A stretch of DNA of 37,947 nt from Bacteroides acidifaciens (GTDB taxonomy: Bacteria; Bacteroidota; Bacteroidia; Bacteroidales; Bacteroidaceae): the NCBI RefSeq assembly GCF_024623065.1, contig NZ_JANJZR010000040.1, forward strand, positions 1 to 37,947, read 5' to 3'. Both the position numbers and the translations under genes were made by a program. The notes beneath the pieces were generated by a model, which was given only the letters and a program-made list of their open reading frames with translations, was not told the DNA's origin and did no database searches. How positions within the stretch are numbered: position 1 is the first letter of the stretch; each line of letters begins with the position of its first letter. Shown piece by piece: positions 1 to 7,872 of the stretch.

Positions 1-284
1 CAGGGACTTTCGCAAATTTAATCACTTAAAAATTAGATGTTTAACAGCATAAATTTAAATTTTGTCATCTACTAAAAGAAATAAATAAAATTCTCCACAT
101 ATTCATACCATTATACAATATCAGGACAAATTCCATTCAATAACGTCTAAATTTAATTCATATCATATATCCCATACTTTGATTTAATACCACAATAAAG
201 AAATGTTTATATACATATAAAAAAGATATTAAAAAACTCCCTTATCTTATTTTTTCCCCGTATAATTCGCCCAAATCAAAGAAA
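1..284. other. AT-rich intergenic region at left edge
   Basis: No credible coding sequence is visible in this very AT-rich stretch. It contains a minus-strand -7-like box at 13-20 and a weak plus-strand box at its right border, so it is probably the space between two divergently transcribed units, the left one outside the window. Confidence 0.5.
13..20 (-). promoter_or_regulatory. Candidate -7 box for a gene left of the window
   Basis: The minus strand reads TAAATTTG, a match to the Bacteroidetes -7 element TAnnTTTG. The gene it would serve lies outside the window, so this rests on the motif alone. Confidence 0.3.
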
Positions 285-289
285 GTGCC

Positions 290-297
290 TATCTTTA
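290..297 (+). promoter_or_regulatory. Weak -7 box upstream of the 89-aa gene
   Basis: TATCTTTA differs from TAnnTTTG only at the last base and lies about 40 nt before the ATG at 339. It overlaps the alternative upstream ATG at 285, which argues for the downstream start. Confidence 0.35.
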
Positions 298-338
298 CCG
301 CAAGTATTTTTTATTATTCACCATTAAATGTAAAGATT

Positions 339-608
339 ATGGCAAGTAGAAGAGAACTCAAAAAGAACGTAAACTATATCGCAGGAGAATTATTCACCGA
401 GTGTTTAATCAACAATATGTTCATCCCTGGTACAGACAAGGTGAAAGCAGATGAACTGATGGCAGAGGTACTGAAGATGCAGGATGAATTTGTTACTCGC
501 ATCAGCCACACAGAACCGGGCAACGTGAAAGGTTTTTATAAGAAATTCCGTGCTGATTTTAATGCAAAGGTAAACGAGATTATTGAAGCTATAGGGAAAT
601 TGAACTAA
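339..608 (+). CDS. Small conserved-looking hypothetical protein (89 aa)
   Basis: I do not recognise this family. The frame is open from an ATG at 285, but the first 18 residues from there look non-coding and overlap the likely promoter box. The ATG at 339 gives a sensible start, MASRRELKKNV. The product is small, charged and apparently soluble, with helix-rich character (many K, E, L) and no signal peptide, membrane segment or cysteine cluster. It ends 7 nt before an acyltransferase gene and is probably its operon leader gene. Function cannot be assigned from sequence alone. Confidence 0.75.
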   Translation: MASRRELKKNVNYIAGELFTECLINNMFIPGTDKVKADELMAEVLKMQDEFVTRISHTEPGNVKGFYKKFRADFNAKVNEIIEAIGKLN

Positions 609-615
609 CAACAGA

Positions 616-1170
616 ATGAAAAAAGCAATTTATAGCTTTATCTATTACCGCCTGTTAGGGTGGAAGACAAACGTTACGGTGCCTAATTATGATAAATGCG
701 TGATATGTGCCGCTCCACACACTACAAACCTTGATTTATTTATTGGAAAACTATTTTATGGTGCTATAGGCCGTAAGACAAGTTTCATGATGAAAAAAGA
801 ATGGTTTTTCTTTCCGCTTGGAGTTTTTTTCAAAGCAGTTGGCGGAATTCCCGTCGACCGCAGTCGAAAAACTTCGCTAGTAGATCAGATGGTTCATAAA
901 TTTGCCGAATATAAAAAGTTTAATTTGGCTATCACTCCCGAAGGAACCCGTAAAGCGAATCCAAACTGGAAAAAAGGCTTTTATTTTATAGCCTTGAAAG
1001 CACAGGTTCCTATCGTCCTGATTGGTATTGATTACAGCAAAAAAACGATTTCGGCAACAAAAGCTATCATGCCGTCAGGAGATATTAATAAGGACATGAG
1101 AGAAATCAAACTTTACTTCAAGGATTTCAAAGGAAAACATCCGGAGAATTTTGCTCTTGGAGAAATATGA
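616..1170 (+). CDS. PlsC-type 1-acyl-glycerol-3-phosphate acyltransferase family protein
   Basis: The 184-residue protein carries the two hallmarks of the PlsC/LPLAT acyltransferase family: an HX4D catalytic box (PHTTNLD, His35 and Asp40) and an EGTR substrate-binding box at 109-112, with a GGIPVDRS segment between them. Family members transfer acyl chains from acyl-ACP or acyl-CoA to lysophosphatidate-like acceptors at the inner membrane. It is shorter than canonical PlsC (about 240 aa) and lacks an N-terminal transmembrane anchor, so the acceptor may differ. A second PlsC homologue at 25038 looks more canonical and is the better candidate for housekeeping phosphatidate synthesis. It sits between the 89-aa gene and a nitrilase-family gene, all on the same strand. 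Confidence 0.85.
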   Translation: MKKAIYSFIYYRLLGWKTNVTVPNYDKCVICAAPHTTNLDLFIGKLFYGAIGRKTSFMMKKEWFFFPLGVFFKAVGGIPVDRSRKTSLVDQMVHKFAEYKKFNLAITPEGTRKANPNWKKGFYFIALKAQVPIVLIGIDYSKKTISATKAIMPSGDINKDMREIKLYFKDFKGKHPENFALGEI

Positions 1171-1207
1171 TTTAAGTATTAGGTATTAAGTATAATACTT
1201 AGTTATC

Positions 1208-1984
1208 ATGGAGTCTATCCGTATTTCTATCATACAAACTGATATTGTTTGGGAAAATAAACAAGAAAATCTCCGTTTGCTCCACGAAAAGCTGCAAAGT
1301 CTTCGCGGAATAACGGAGATTGTTGTTTTACCGGAGATGTTTTCTACCGGATTCAGTATGCAGAGTAAAATACTGGCAGAGCCAAATTCCGGAGAAACAA
1401 TTACAACACTCAAACAATGGGCCGCCAAATTCCAGCTAGCCATTTGCGGAAGCTATATAGCAACAGAGAACGAACAGTTTTTTAACCGTGCGTTCTTTCT
1501 GACACCGGAAGGAGAAGAGTTCTATTATGACAAACGACATCTGTTTCGTATGGGACGGGAAGCCGAACACTTTTCAGCCGGTGATAAACGACTCATCATC
1601 CCCTATCACGGATGGAATATCTGCCTGCTGGTTTGCTATGACCTTCGTTTCCCTGTATGGAGCCGAAACATAGGCAACGAGTACGACCTTTTGATATATG
1701 TAGCCAACTGGCCTATCCCCCGCCGTCTGGTTTGGGATACTCTACTCCGAGCACGAGCTTTAGAAAATCAATGCTATGTATGCGGTGTCAACAGAGTAGG
1801 TATAGACAGATACCAACTTGCATATAATGGAGGAAGTAAAGTCTACTCCGCTTTCGGAGAAGAAATCGGCTCATTTCCAGATGGAAAGGAAGGAATAACG
1901 ACAGTCAGTGTAAATCTCACTGCTCTCAACCAATTCAGAGAAAAGTTTCCGGTCTGGAAAGATGCCGATGAATTTCATCTATAG
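1208..1984 (+). CDS. Carbon-nitrogen hydrolase, omega-amidase (YafV/Nit2-like)
   Basis: The nitrilase-superfamily Glu-Lys-Cys triad is complete: Glu43 in LPEMFSTGF, Lys109 in YYDKRHLF, and Cys143 in LLVCYDLRFP. Length (258 aa) and the motif set match the YafV/Nit2 branch, which hydrolyses omega-amides such as alpha-ketoglutaramate, a by-product of glutamine transaminases. That would make it a cytosolic metabolite-repair enzyme. There is no signal peptide. It follows the acyltransferase by 37 nt and is probably co-transcribed. Exact substrate is inferred from family resemblance; deaminated glutathione is an alternative, since Nit1-type enzymes share the same triad. Confidence 0.88.
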   Translation: MESIRISIIQTDIVWENKQENLRLLHEKLQSLRGITEIVVLPEMFSTGFSMQSKILAEPNSGETITTLKQWAAKFQLAICGSYIATENEQFFNRAFFLTPEGEEFYYDKRHLFRMGREAEHFSAGDKRLIIPYHGWNICLLVCYDLRFPVWSRNIGNEYDLLIYVANWPIPRRLVWDTLLRARALENQCYVCGVNRVGIDRYQLAYNGGSKVYSAFGEEIGSFPDGKEGITTVSVNLTALNQFREKFPVWKDADEFHL

Positions 1985-2069
1985 AATATGCTACAAAACA
2001 AATGTTAAAAACGGATTAAAACAGCAACAATACCTTGAAGCAGGTAATTAATAATATAGACTTCTTTTG

Positions 2070-2077
2070 TATCTTTG
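2070..2077 (+). promoter_or_regulatory. -7 promoter box for the NagB-like/PIG-L gene
   Basis: TATCTTTG is a perfect TAnnTTTG match. It implies a transcript start near 2082 and a leader of about 50 nt to the ATG at 2133, and it excludes the longer frame's upstream ATG at 2067 as the start. Confidence 0.6.
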
Positions 2078-2132
2078 TCGTGAAAATACAGTCGTAAGGA
2101 CGCTAATCTTACATAACTTAATTAACAACTTT

Positions 2133-4124
2133 ATGAAAACAAATCTTAGTTCTCAAATCAGTCTCCACCGGGTCTCCCCCAGATACTACAGACCGGAGAA
2201 TGCATTTGAAAAATCAGTCTTGACAAGACTCGAGAAAATCCCCACAGACATCTATGAATCTGTAGAAGAAGGCGCTAACTACATTGCTCGCGAAATAGCA
2301 CAGACCATCCGCGAAAAACAAAAAGCAGGACGTTTCTGCGTATTGGCACTGCCTGGCGGCGATTCACCCAGACACGTATATACGGAACTTATCCGCATGC
2401 ACAAGGAAGAAGGACTCAGCTTCCGTAACGTGATCGTATTTAACATGTACGAATATTATCCGTTGTCGCCCGACGCTGTCAACAGTAACTTCAACGCATT
2501 GAAGAATATGCTGCTGGATCATATTGACATCGACAAGCAGAACATATTCACTCCGGATGGAAGCATTGCCAAAGATACTATCTTTGAATATTGCCGTCTG
2601 TACGAACAACGTATCGAAAGCTTCGGCGGTATCGATATTGCTTTGCTAGGTATCGGTCGTGTAGGTAATATCGCATTCAACGAACCGGGTTCACGTCTGA
2701 ACTCTACCACTCGTCTGATTTTGTTGGATAATGCATCACGCAATGAAGCAGCCAAGATTTTCGGAACTATGGATAATACTCCCATCAGTTCTATTACGAT
2801 GGGGGTAGCTACCATTCTCGGTGCAAAGAAAGTTTATCTGCTTGCGTGGGGTGAAAACAAGGCAGCCATGATTAAAGAGTGTGTGGAAGGTGCCATCACT
2901 GACACAATTCCTGCATCTTATCTGCAAACGCACAACAACGCCCATGTAGCTCTCGACCTTTCGGCAGCTATGAACTTGACACGTATTCAACGTCCGTGGC
3001 TGGTAACTTCCTGCGAGTGGAATGACAAACTGATCCGTAGCGCTATCGTCTGGTTATGCCAGTTGACCGGCAAACCGATCTTGAAATTGACAAATAAGGA
3101 CTATAACGAAAACGGTTTGAGTGAACTATTGGCACTTTATGGTTCTGCATACAATGTAAATATCAAGATTTTCAATGATTTGCAGCACACCATCACCGGA
3201 TGGCCGGGTGGCAAACCGAATGCCGATGATACTTATCGTCCCGAACGCGCCAAACCATTCCCGAAGCGTGTGATTATCTTCTCTCCGCACCCGGATGATG
3301 ATGTGATCTCTATGGGTGGAACGCTCCGCCGCCTGGTAGAGCAAAAACATGAAGTACATGTAGCTTACGAGACTTCCGGCAATATCGCCGTAGGTGATGA
3401 AGAAGTGGTTCGTTTCATGCATTTCATCAATGGCTTCAACCAACTTTTCAACAATAGTGAAGATCAGGTTATCAATGAGAAGTATGCAGAAATACGCAAC
3501 TTCCTAAAGAACAAGAAAGATGGTGATATGGACAGTCGTGACATTCTGACTATCAAAGGACTGATTCGTCGTGGTGAAGCCCGTACGGCCTGCACTTATA
3601 ACAATATACCATTGGAACGATGCCACTTCCTCGACCTGCCATTCTACGAAACAGGTAAGATTCAGAAGAATCCTATCAGCGAGGCAGACGTAGAAATCGT
3701 ACGGAACCTGCTCCGCGAAGTGAAGCCTCATCAGATATTCGTAGCCGGCGACCTTGCCGACCCGCATGGAACACACCGTGTGTGTACGGATGCTGTTTTT
3801 GCCGCTATCGACCTCGAAAAAGAAGAGGGTGCAAAATGGCTGAAAGACTGCCGTATCTGGATGTATCGTGGCGCATGGGCTGAATGGGAAATTGAAAATA
3901 TTGAAATGGCAGTGCCCATCAGTCCGGAAGAACTCCGTGCAAAACGTAACTCTATCCTGAAACATCAGTCTCAGATGGAAAGCGCTCCGTTCTTGGGCAA
4001 TGACGAACGTTTGTTCTGGCAACGTAGTGAAGACCGCAATCGTGGTACAGCCACTTTGTATGACAAATTAGGACTGGCTTCCTACGAAGCAATGGAAGCA
4101 TTCGTGGAGTATATTCCACTATAA
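2133..4124 (+). CDS. NagB-like / PIG-L deacetylase fusion protein
   Basis: Start chosen at the ATG at 2133 (MKTNLSSQ) because the upstream ATG at 2067 precedes the promoter box; this gives 663 aa. Residues about 40-290 align with glucosamine-6-phosphate deaminase (NagB), and residues about 377-640 form a LmbE/PIG-L domain with the HPDDD zinc motif (His386, Asp389) and a distal HGTH motif (His545, His548). PIG-L enzymes remove N-acetyl groups from GlcNAc-type substrates. The NagB half is degenerate: by alignment with E. coli NagB, catalytic Asp72 is Tyr106, Asp141 is Val177 and His143 is Asn179, while Glu148 is kept (Glu184). Family members are annotated as glucosamine-6-phosphate deaminase-like, but I would not assume deaminase activity. 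A sugar-phosphate sensor or substrate-presenting role for the NagB half is possible. Monocistronic, with its own promoter and terminator. Confidence 0.87.
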   Translation: MKTNLSSQISLHRVSPRYYRPENAFEKSVLTRLEKIPTDIYESVEEGANYIAREIAQTIREKQKAGRFCVLALPGGDSPRHVYTELIRMHKEEGLSFRNVIVFNMYEYYPLSPDAVNSNFNALKNMLLDHIDIDKQNIFTPDGSIAKDTIFEYCRLYEQRIESFGGIDIALLGIGRVGNIAFNEPGSRLNSTTRLILLDNASRNEAAKIFGTMDNTPISSITMGVATILGAKKVYLLAWGENKAAMIKECVEGAITDTIPASYLQTHNNAHVALDLSAAMNLTRIQRPWLVTSCEWNDKLIRSAIVWLCQLTGKPILKLTNKDYNENGLSELLALYGSAYNVNIKIFNDLQHTITGWPGGKPNADDTYRPERAKPFPKRVIIFSPHPDDDVISMGGTLRRLVEQKHEVHVAYETSGNIAVGDEEVVRFMHFINGFNQLFNNSEDQVINEKYAEIRNFLKNKKDGDMDSRDILTIKGLIRRGEARTACTYNNIPLERCHFLDLPFYETGKIQKNPISEADVEIVRNLLREVKPHQIFVAGDLADPHGTHRVCTDAVFAAIDLEKEEGAKWLKDCRIWMYRGAWAEWEIENIEMAVPISPEELRAKRNSILKHQSQMESAPFLGNDERLFWQRSEDRNRGTATLYDKLGLASYEAMEAFVEYIPL

Positions 4125-4165
4125 GGAAAATCATTCTTAATTAAGAGAATATAAAACAATGAAAG

Positions 4166-4203
4166 AAGAGTGGGAAGTTTGAATACTTCTCACTCTTTTT
4201 TTG
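4166..4203 (+). terminator. Rho-independent terminator after the NagB-like gene
   Basis: A 13-bp stem (4166-4178 with 4185-4197, one G.U pair) encloses a TTGAAT loop and runs straight into a tract of seven or more T residues. The tract ends immediately before the next gene's promoter box. Confidence 0.85.
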
Positions 4204-4205
4204 TT

Positions 4206-4213
4206 TATTTTTG
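4206..4213 (+). promoter_or_regulatory. -7 promoter box for the 969-aa secreted protein gene
   Basis: TATTTTTG matches TAnnTTTG and begins within a few bases of the preceding terminator's T tract. The predicted leader is about 40 nt. Confidence 0.55.
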
Positions 4214-4258
4214 CAGGATAATTCATCACAGTGAAAATGAGAACAAAAGCAATGAATA

Positions 4259-7168
4259 ATGAAAAAGATAATAGTGTTTCTTCTATGCCTTACTGTAAGT
4301 GCTAATTTTCTTTTCGCTCAAGATATTGAAAGGAATGTAAAAGAAAGATTAACGGATTATTTCGGCAAATATACCGCAACAGCCAAAATCAGCACTCCAA
4401 AGCTGAATAGTATTGATATAAATTATGACCGTAAGACAATTACCGTCTATACCTCGGAGAGTTTCGCTTATCAACCTTTCCGGCCGGAAACCGTAGAGAC
4501 AATTTATAACCAGGTGAAAGAATTACTCCCGGGCCCCGTCCACTATTACCAATTGATGATTTATGCGGACGGAAAGCCCATTGAGGAACTGGTTCCTAAT
4601 TTCTACCGGAACAAGAAAAAGGACAAGGGACGAATGTCCCTGAACGTGGATTATAAAGGAGCCCCCTGGGTAAAAAACATCTCACGCCCGAATGATATTT
4701 CACGTGGATTACAAGACCGTCACATCGCAATCTGGCAAAGCCATGGCAACTATTTCAAGAATGACAAGAACGAATGGGGATGGCAACGCCCCCGCCTGTT
4801 CTGTAGCACAGAAGATTTGTTCACCCAGTCTTTCGTACTTCCTTATGTGATTCCCATGCTGGAAAACGCAGGTGCTATCGTTTATACTCCCCGCGAACGG
4901 GACACGCAAAAGAATGAAATCATTGTGGACAACGATACGCCTGACGCTTCTCTTTATCTGGAAGTAGGAAGCAAAAAAGCGAAGTGGGCAACGGCTCCTG
5001 TAAAAGGATTCGCTCTAAAGAAAACGATTTATAGGGATGGAGAAAATCCGTTCAGCGACGGAACCTGCCGTTTTATCTCCACCGAAAGAAAGAAAAAGAA
5101 GAATAAGGACCAGGTATTTGCCGAATGGGTACCTACCCTGCCGGCAACAGGCGAATATGCCGTTTACGTTTCTTATCAGACATTGCCGAATAGTGTAAGC
5201 GACGCCAAGTACCTCGTTTTCCATAACGGTGGAGTTACGGAATTTAAGGTAAATCAGAAAATAGGTGGCGGCACATGGGTTTATCTTGGCTCTTTCGAAT
5301 TTGACAAGGGAAATAATGACTACGGCATGGTTATACTAAGCAACGAAAGTAGCGAACATGGTGTAGTATGTGCCGACGCGGTACGTTTTGGCGGGGGAAT
5401 GGGAAATATTTCCCGAGGGGGAAAGCTCAGCGGACTACCTCGTTATCTGGAAGGAGCACGTTACTCGGCACAATGGGCAGGAATGCCTTATGATGTATAT
5501 GCCGGACGCAAAGGTGAAAATGATTATGTAGATGATATCAATACACGTTCCAATACCATCAATTATTTATCAGGTGGTTCCGTTTATAACCCGAACCGAC
5601 CGGGGTTGCGTGTGCCGTTAGAACTGACAATGGCACTCCATAGTGACGCAGGATGCAGTAAAACAGACGAGTTGATTGGTTCACTCGGCATTTACACGAC
5701 CGACTTCAATAATGGCAAGTTGAACACAGGAACAGACCGGTATGCGTCACGCGACTTAACGGATATTCTGCTCTCCCAAATTCAGAAAGATATCCATTCG
5801 AGCTATAACCTACCCTGGACACGCCGAAGCATGTGGAACCGGAATTATAGCGAGACACGGCTTCCCGCTACTCCCTCTACGATTATCGAATTACTTTCTC
5901 ATCAGAACTTTGCCGATATGCAGTTAGGACATGATCCGAACTTCAAGTTTACCGTGGGACGTGCCATTTACAAAGGTATCTTGCAATTCATTACCAGCCA
6001 GCATGACAAAGAATATGTAGTGCAACCTTTGCCTGTGAGCAATTTTTCTGTCCGTTTCGGAAAAAAGAAGAATACGCTGGAACTGTCTTGGAAAGGTGAG
6101 GATGATCCGCAAGAGCCTACTGCCCGTCCACGGGAATACATTGTATATACGCGCATCGGTTATGGAGGCTTCGACAATGGAACTTTAGTCAGCCAAACGT
6201 CCCACACCGTTAAAATAGAACCGGGGCTCGTTTATTCATTTAAGGTAACTGCCGTAAACCGCGGCGGGGAAAGTTTTCCCTCCGAAATCCTTTCCGCTTA
6301 TAAAGCCAAACGTGAACAGGAAAAGGTATTAATCATCAATGGCTTTGACAGAATCAGCGGTCCGGCGGTCATCAATACTTCTGATAGAGCAGGATTCGAT
6401 TTATCACAAGATCCCGGAGTTCCGTATATATCAAACATCTCATTTTGCGGAGCACAAACAGACTTTGACCGTACACAAGCCGGAAAAGAAGGACAAGGCA
6501 GTCTGGGACATAGCGGTAATGAATTGGAAGGAATGAAAATAGCAGGGAATACATTTGATTATCCTTTCATTCACGGAAAGGCAATTCAGGCAGCCGGCAA
6601 ATATAGTTTTGTGTCATGCAGTGACGAAGCAGTAGAAAACGGATTGGTTACGTTGGAAGAATATCCGATAGTAGATTATATCCTAGGGCTGGAAAAAGAA
6701 GACCCCGCAAGTAAAGCTTATTACAAAACATTCTCTTCGGCTATGCAACGGATTATCACCAGCTATTGCCAGTCTGGAGGTAATCTATTTGTCAGTGGCG
6801 CCTATGTGGGAAGCGATATGAGCGGAACGCAAGGAAACCGGGAATTTACGGAAAGAACTTTAAAATATGGTTACCAAAGTAGCTTGACAGATAAGACTTC
6901 AAACCGTATCAATGGATTGGGACGCACGATTACTATTCCACGTGTGCCCAACGAGAACAGTTATGCTGTTCCTGCACCGGATTGTATCGTTCCGGTAGAT
7001 ACTGCTTTTCCCGTATTTACTTATGCTCCAGGCAACCAAAGCGCAGGCATCGCCTACAAAGGAAACTACCGCACTTTCATATTAGGTTTCCCATTCGAAA
7101 GTATCCAGTCGGAAGCTGACCGGGCAACTATTATGGCAGGCATATTGGGATTCTTTACACAGAAATAA
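4259..7168 (+). CDS. Secreted amidase-like protein with golvesin-type insert and FnIII domain
   Basis: A signal peptide (residues 1-20, ending at LFA-Q) precedes a 969-residue exported protein. Homologues are often annotated as xanthan lyase or golvesin-domain protein. The residues suggest instead an N-acetylmuramoyl-L-alanine amidase (Amidase_3-like) fold split in two: His162 in WQSHGN and Glu185 in STEDLF, then after an insertion His461 in ALHSDAG and Glu544 in IIELLSHQN. These correspond to the zinc ligands and catalytic Glu of that family. The insertion at about 230-380 resembles the golvesin/xanthan-lyase beta-sandwich, ending VVCADAVRFGG. A fibronectin type III domain lies at about 593-683. 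The C-terminal 280 residues resemble an alpha/beta domain I cannot name. Likely role: periplasmic or surface cell-wall peptide hydrolysis; substrate unproven. It has its own promoter, and no coupled gene is evident. Confidence 0.75.
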   Translation: MKKIIVFLLCLTVSANFLFAQDIERNVKERLTDYFGKYTATAKISTPKLNSIDINYDRKTITVYTSESFAYQPFRPETVETIYNQVKELLPGPVHYYQLMIYADGKPIEELVPNFYRNKKKDKGRMSLNVDYKGAPWVKNISRPNDISRGLQDRHIAIWQSHGNYFKNDKNEWGWQRPRLFCSTEDLFTQSFVLPYVIPMLENAGAIVYTPRERDTQKNEIIVDNDTPDASLYLEVGSKKAKWATAPVKGFALKKTIYRDGENPFSDGTCRFISTERKKKKNKDQVFAEWVPTLPATGEYAVYVSYQTLPNSVSDAKYLVFHNGGVTEFKVNQKIGGGTWVYLGSFEFDKGNNDYGMVILSNESSEHGVVCADAVRFGGGMGNISRGGKLSGLPRYLEGARYSAQWAGMPYDVYAGRKGENDYVDDINTRSNTINYLSGGSVYNPNRPGLRVPLELTMALHSDAGCSKTDELIGSLGIYTTDFNNGKLNTGTDRYASRDLTDILLSQIQKDIHSSYNLPWTRRSMWNRNYSETRLPATPSTIIELLSHQNFADMQLGHDPNFKFTVGRAIYKGILQFITSQHDKEYVVQPLPVSNFSVRFGKKKNTLELSWKGEDDPQEPTARPREYIVYTRIGYGGFDNGTLVSQTSHTVKIEPGLVYSFKVTAVNRGGESFPSEILSAYKAKREQEKVLIINGFDRISGPAVINTSDRAGFDLSQDPGVPYISNISFCGAQTDFDRTQAGKEGQGSLGHSGNELEGMKIAGNTFDYPFIHGKAIQAAGKYSFVSCSDEAVENGLVTLEEYPIVDYILGLEKEDPASKAYYKTFSSAMQRIITSYCQSGGNLFVSGAYVGSDMSGTQGNREFTERTLKYGYQSSLTDKTSNRINGLGRTITIPRVPNENSYAVPAPDCIVPVDTAFPVFTYAPGNQSAGIAYKGNYRTFILGFPFESIQSEADRATIMAGILGFFTQK

Positions 7169-7208
7169 AAAATATCCCATTTTTTAATCTGTTTCTCATT
7201 TTATATTC

Positions 7209-7216
7209 TATCTTTG
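7209..7216 (+). promoter_or_regulatory. -7 promoter box for the two small genes
   Basis: TATCTTTG is a perfect match to TAnnTTTG, 31 nt upstream of the ATG at 7247. Confidence 0.6.
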
Positions 7217-7246
7217 CTACTGTAATAACCCTTAAACTAAAAAACG

Positions 7247-7561
7247 ATGTATACCATACAAGCAAATCCCAGCGGTACACGCAGCATAGAAGTATCTAAC
7301 GAGAACTTGAGAACGATTGAGAAATATACCCTGTTCCGCCATCTTATCGACAGTAACGGTATTGTAGATGAAGCAGTTCTGGATAAGTTGAAACTAAATA
7401 TCCGCTCCCTTATCGCCAGTCAGGAAGAAGACAGCAAAGACTTGCTGGACCTTTGTATCGATGTGATTTATCACAATAATATGAAGGCATTCGGTTTGCA
7501 GCAGCTTATAAAACTTTATCTTACCTGGCTTTCCAGTCCGAAAACGGAAGTAGAGGAGTAA
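7247..7561 (+). CDS. Hypothetical protein (104 aa) upstream of TusA-like gene
   Basis: I do not recognise a family. The protein is acidic, soluble and predicted mostly helical, with no signal peptide or membrane segment. Two cysteine-poor helical stretches, around SLIASQEEDS and LIKLYLTWL, are the most distinctive parts. It has its own promoter and ends 2 nt before the TusA-like gene, so the two products are probably made together and may form a complex. Nothing in the sequence shows a catalytic function. Confidence 0.75.
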   Translation: MYTIQANPSGTRSIEVSNENLRTIEKYTLFRHLIDSNGIVDEAVLDKLKLNIRSLIASQEEDSKDLLDLCIDVIYHNNMKAFGLQQLIKLYLTWLSSPKTEVEE

Positions 7562-7563
7562 CG

Positions 7564-7788
7564 ATGATTACGGTAGATACTCGCGGAACGACAGCTTACA
7601 GCCCGCTGATTCCAGCAATCAAAGCCATGTGTGACACTTCTCCCGGTGAAACGATAGAGATTATTATGAACCATACCGATGCATTCCAGAATTTGAAAGA
7701 ATATCTTTCCGAGCAAGGTATCGGTTTCCGCGAAATCTACGACGGAGAACAAATGACATTAGAGTTCACAATCAATAAGAAGTTTTGA
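7564..7788 (+). CDS. TusA-family-like protein lacking the sulfur-carrying cysteine
   Basis: The 74-residue protein aligns along its length with TusA/SirA proteins: an N-terminal VDTRG (TusA LDALG), a central SPGETIEIIM (TusA QPGETLLII) and a C-terminal beta strand. TusA relays persulfide sulfur through the cysteine of a CPxP motif. Here that motif reads AYSP, so the cysteine is Ala and the first proline is Tyr. The only cysteine (Cys23, in AMCDT) lies elsewhere. Sulfur transfer by the usual mechanism is therefore unlikely; a structural or binding role with the adjoining 104-aa protein is more plausible. The frame, the 2-nt gap and the strong terminator after it support a real gene. Confidence 0.78.
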   Translation: MITVDTRGTTAYSPLIPAIKAMCDTSPGETIEIIMNHTDAFQNLKEYLSEQGIGFREIYDGEQMTLEFTINKKF

Positions 7789-7812
7789 AAAAACATCCTA
7801 ATGATTGAAGTT

Positions 7813-7852
7813 AAACATCCCAATGAATAAAAAAATCATTGGGATGTTTTTT
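7813..7852 (+). terminator. Strong terminator after TusA-like gene
   Basis: A perfect 14-bp stem (7813-7826 with 7836-7849), an A-rich 9-nt loop and a T run. The A-rich loop and flanking A residues also give the structure some symmetry on the other strand, but no gene approaches from the right. Confidence 0.9.
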
Positions 7853-7860
7853 ATTATCCT

Positions 7861-7868
7861 TATCTTTG
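7861..7868 (+). promoter_or_regulatory. -7 promoter box directly abutting the ygiQ start codon
   Basis: TATCTTTG is a perfect -7 match only 4 nt before the ATG at 7873. With the usual spacing from box to start point, transcription would begin at or within a base or two of the A of ATG, giving a leaderless or nearly leaderless mRNA. Confidence 0.6.
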
Positions 7869-7872
7869 CGGC

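Noticed and set aside
3504..4022. Minus-strand 172-residue frame inside the NagB-like/PIG-L gene
   Set aside because: It mirrors the conserved PIG-L domain on the opposite strand and has no homology-like motifs.
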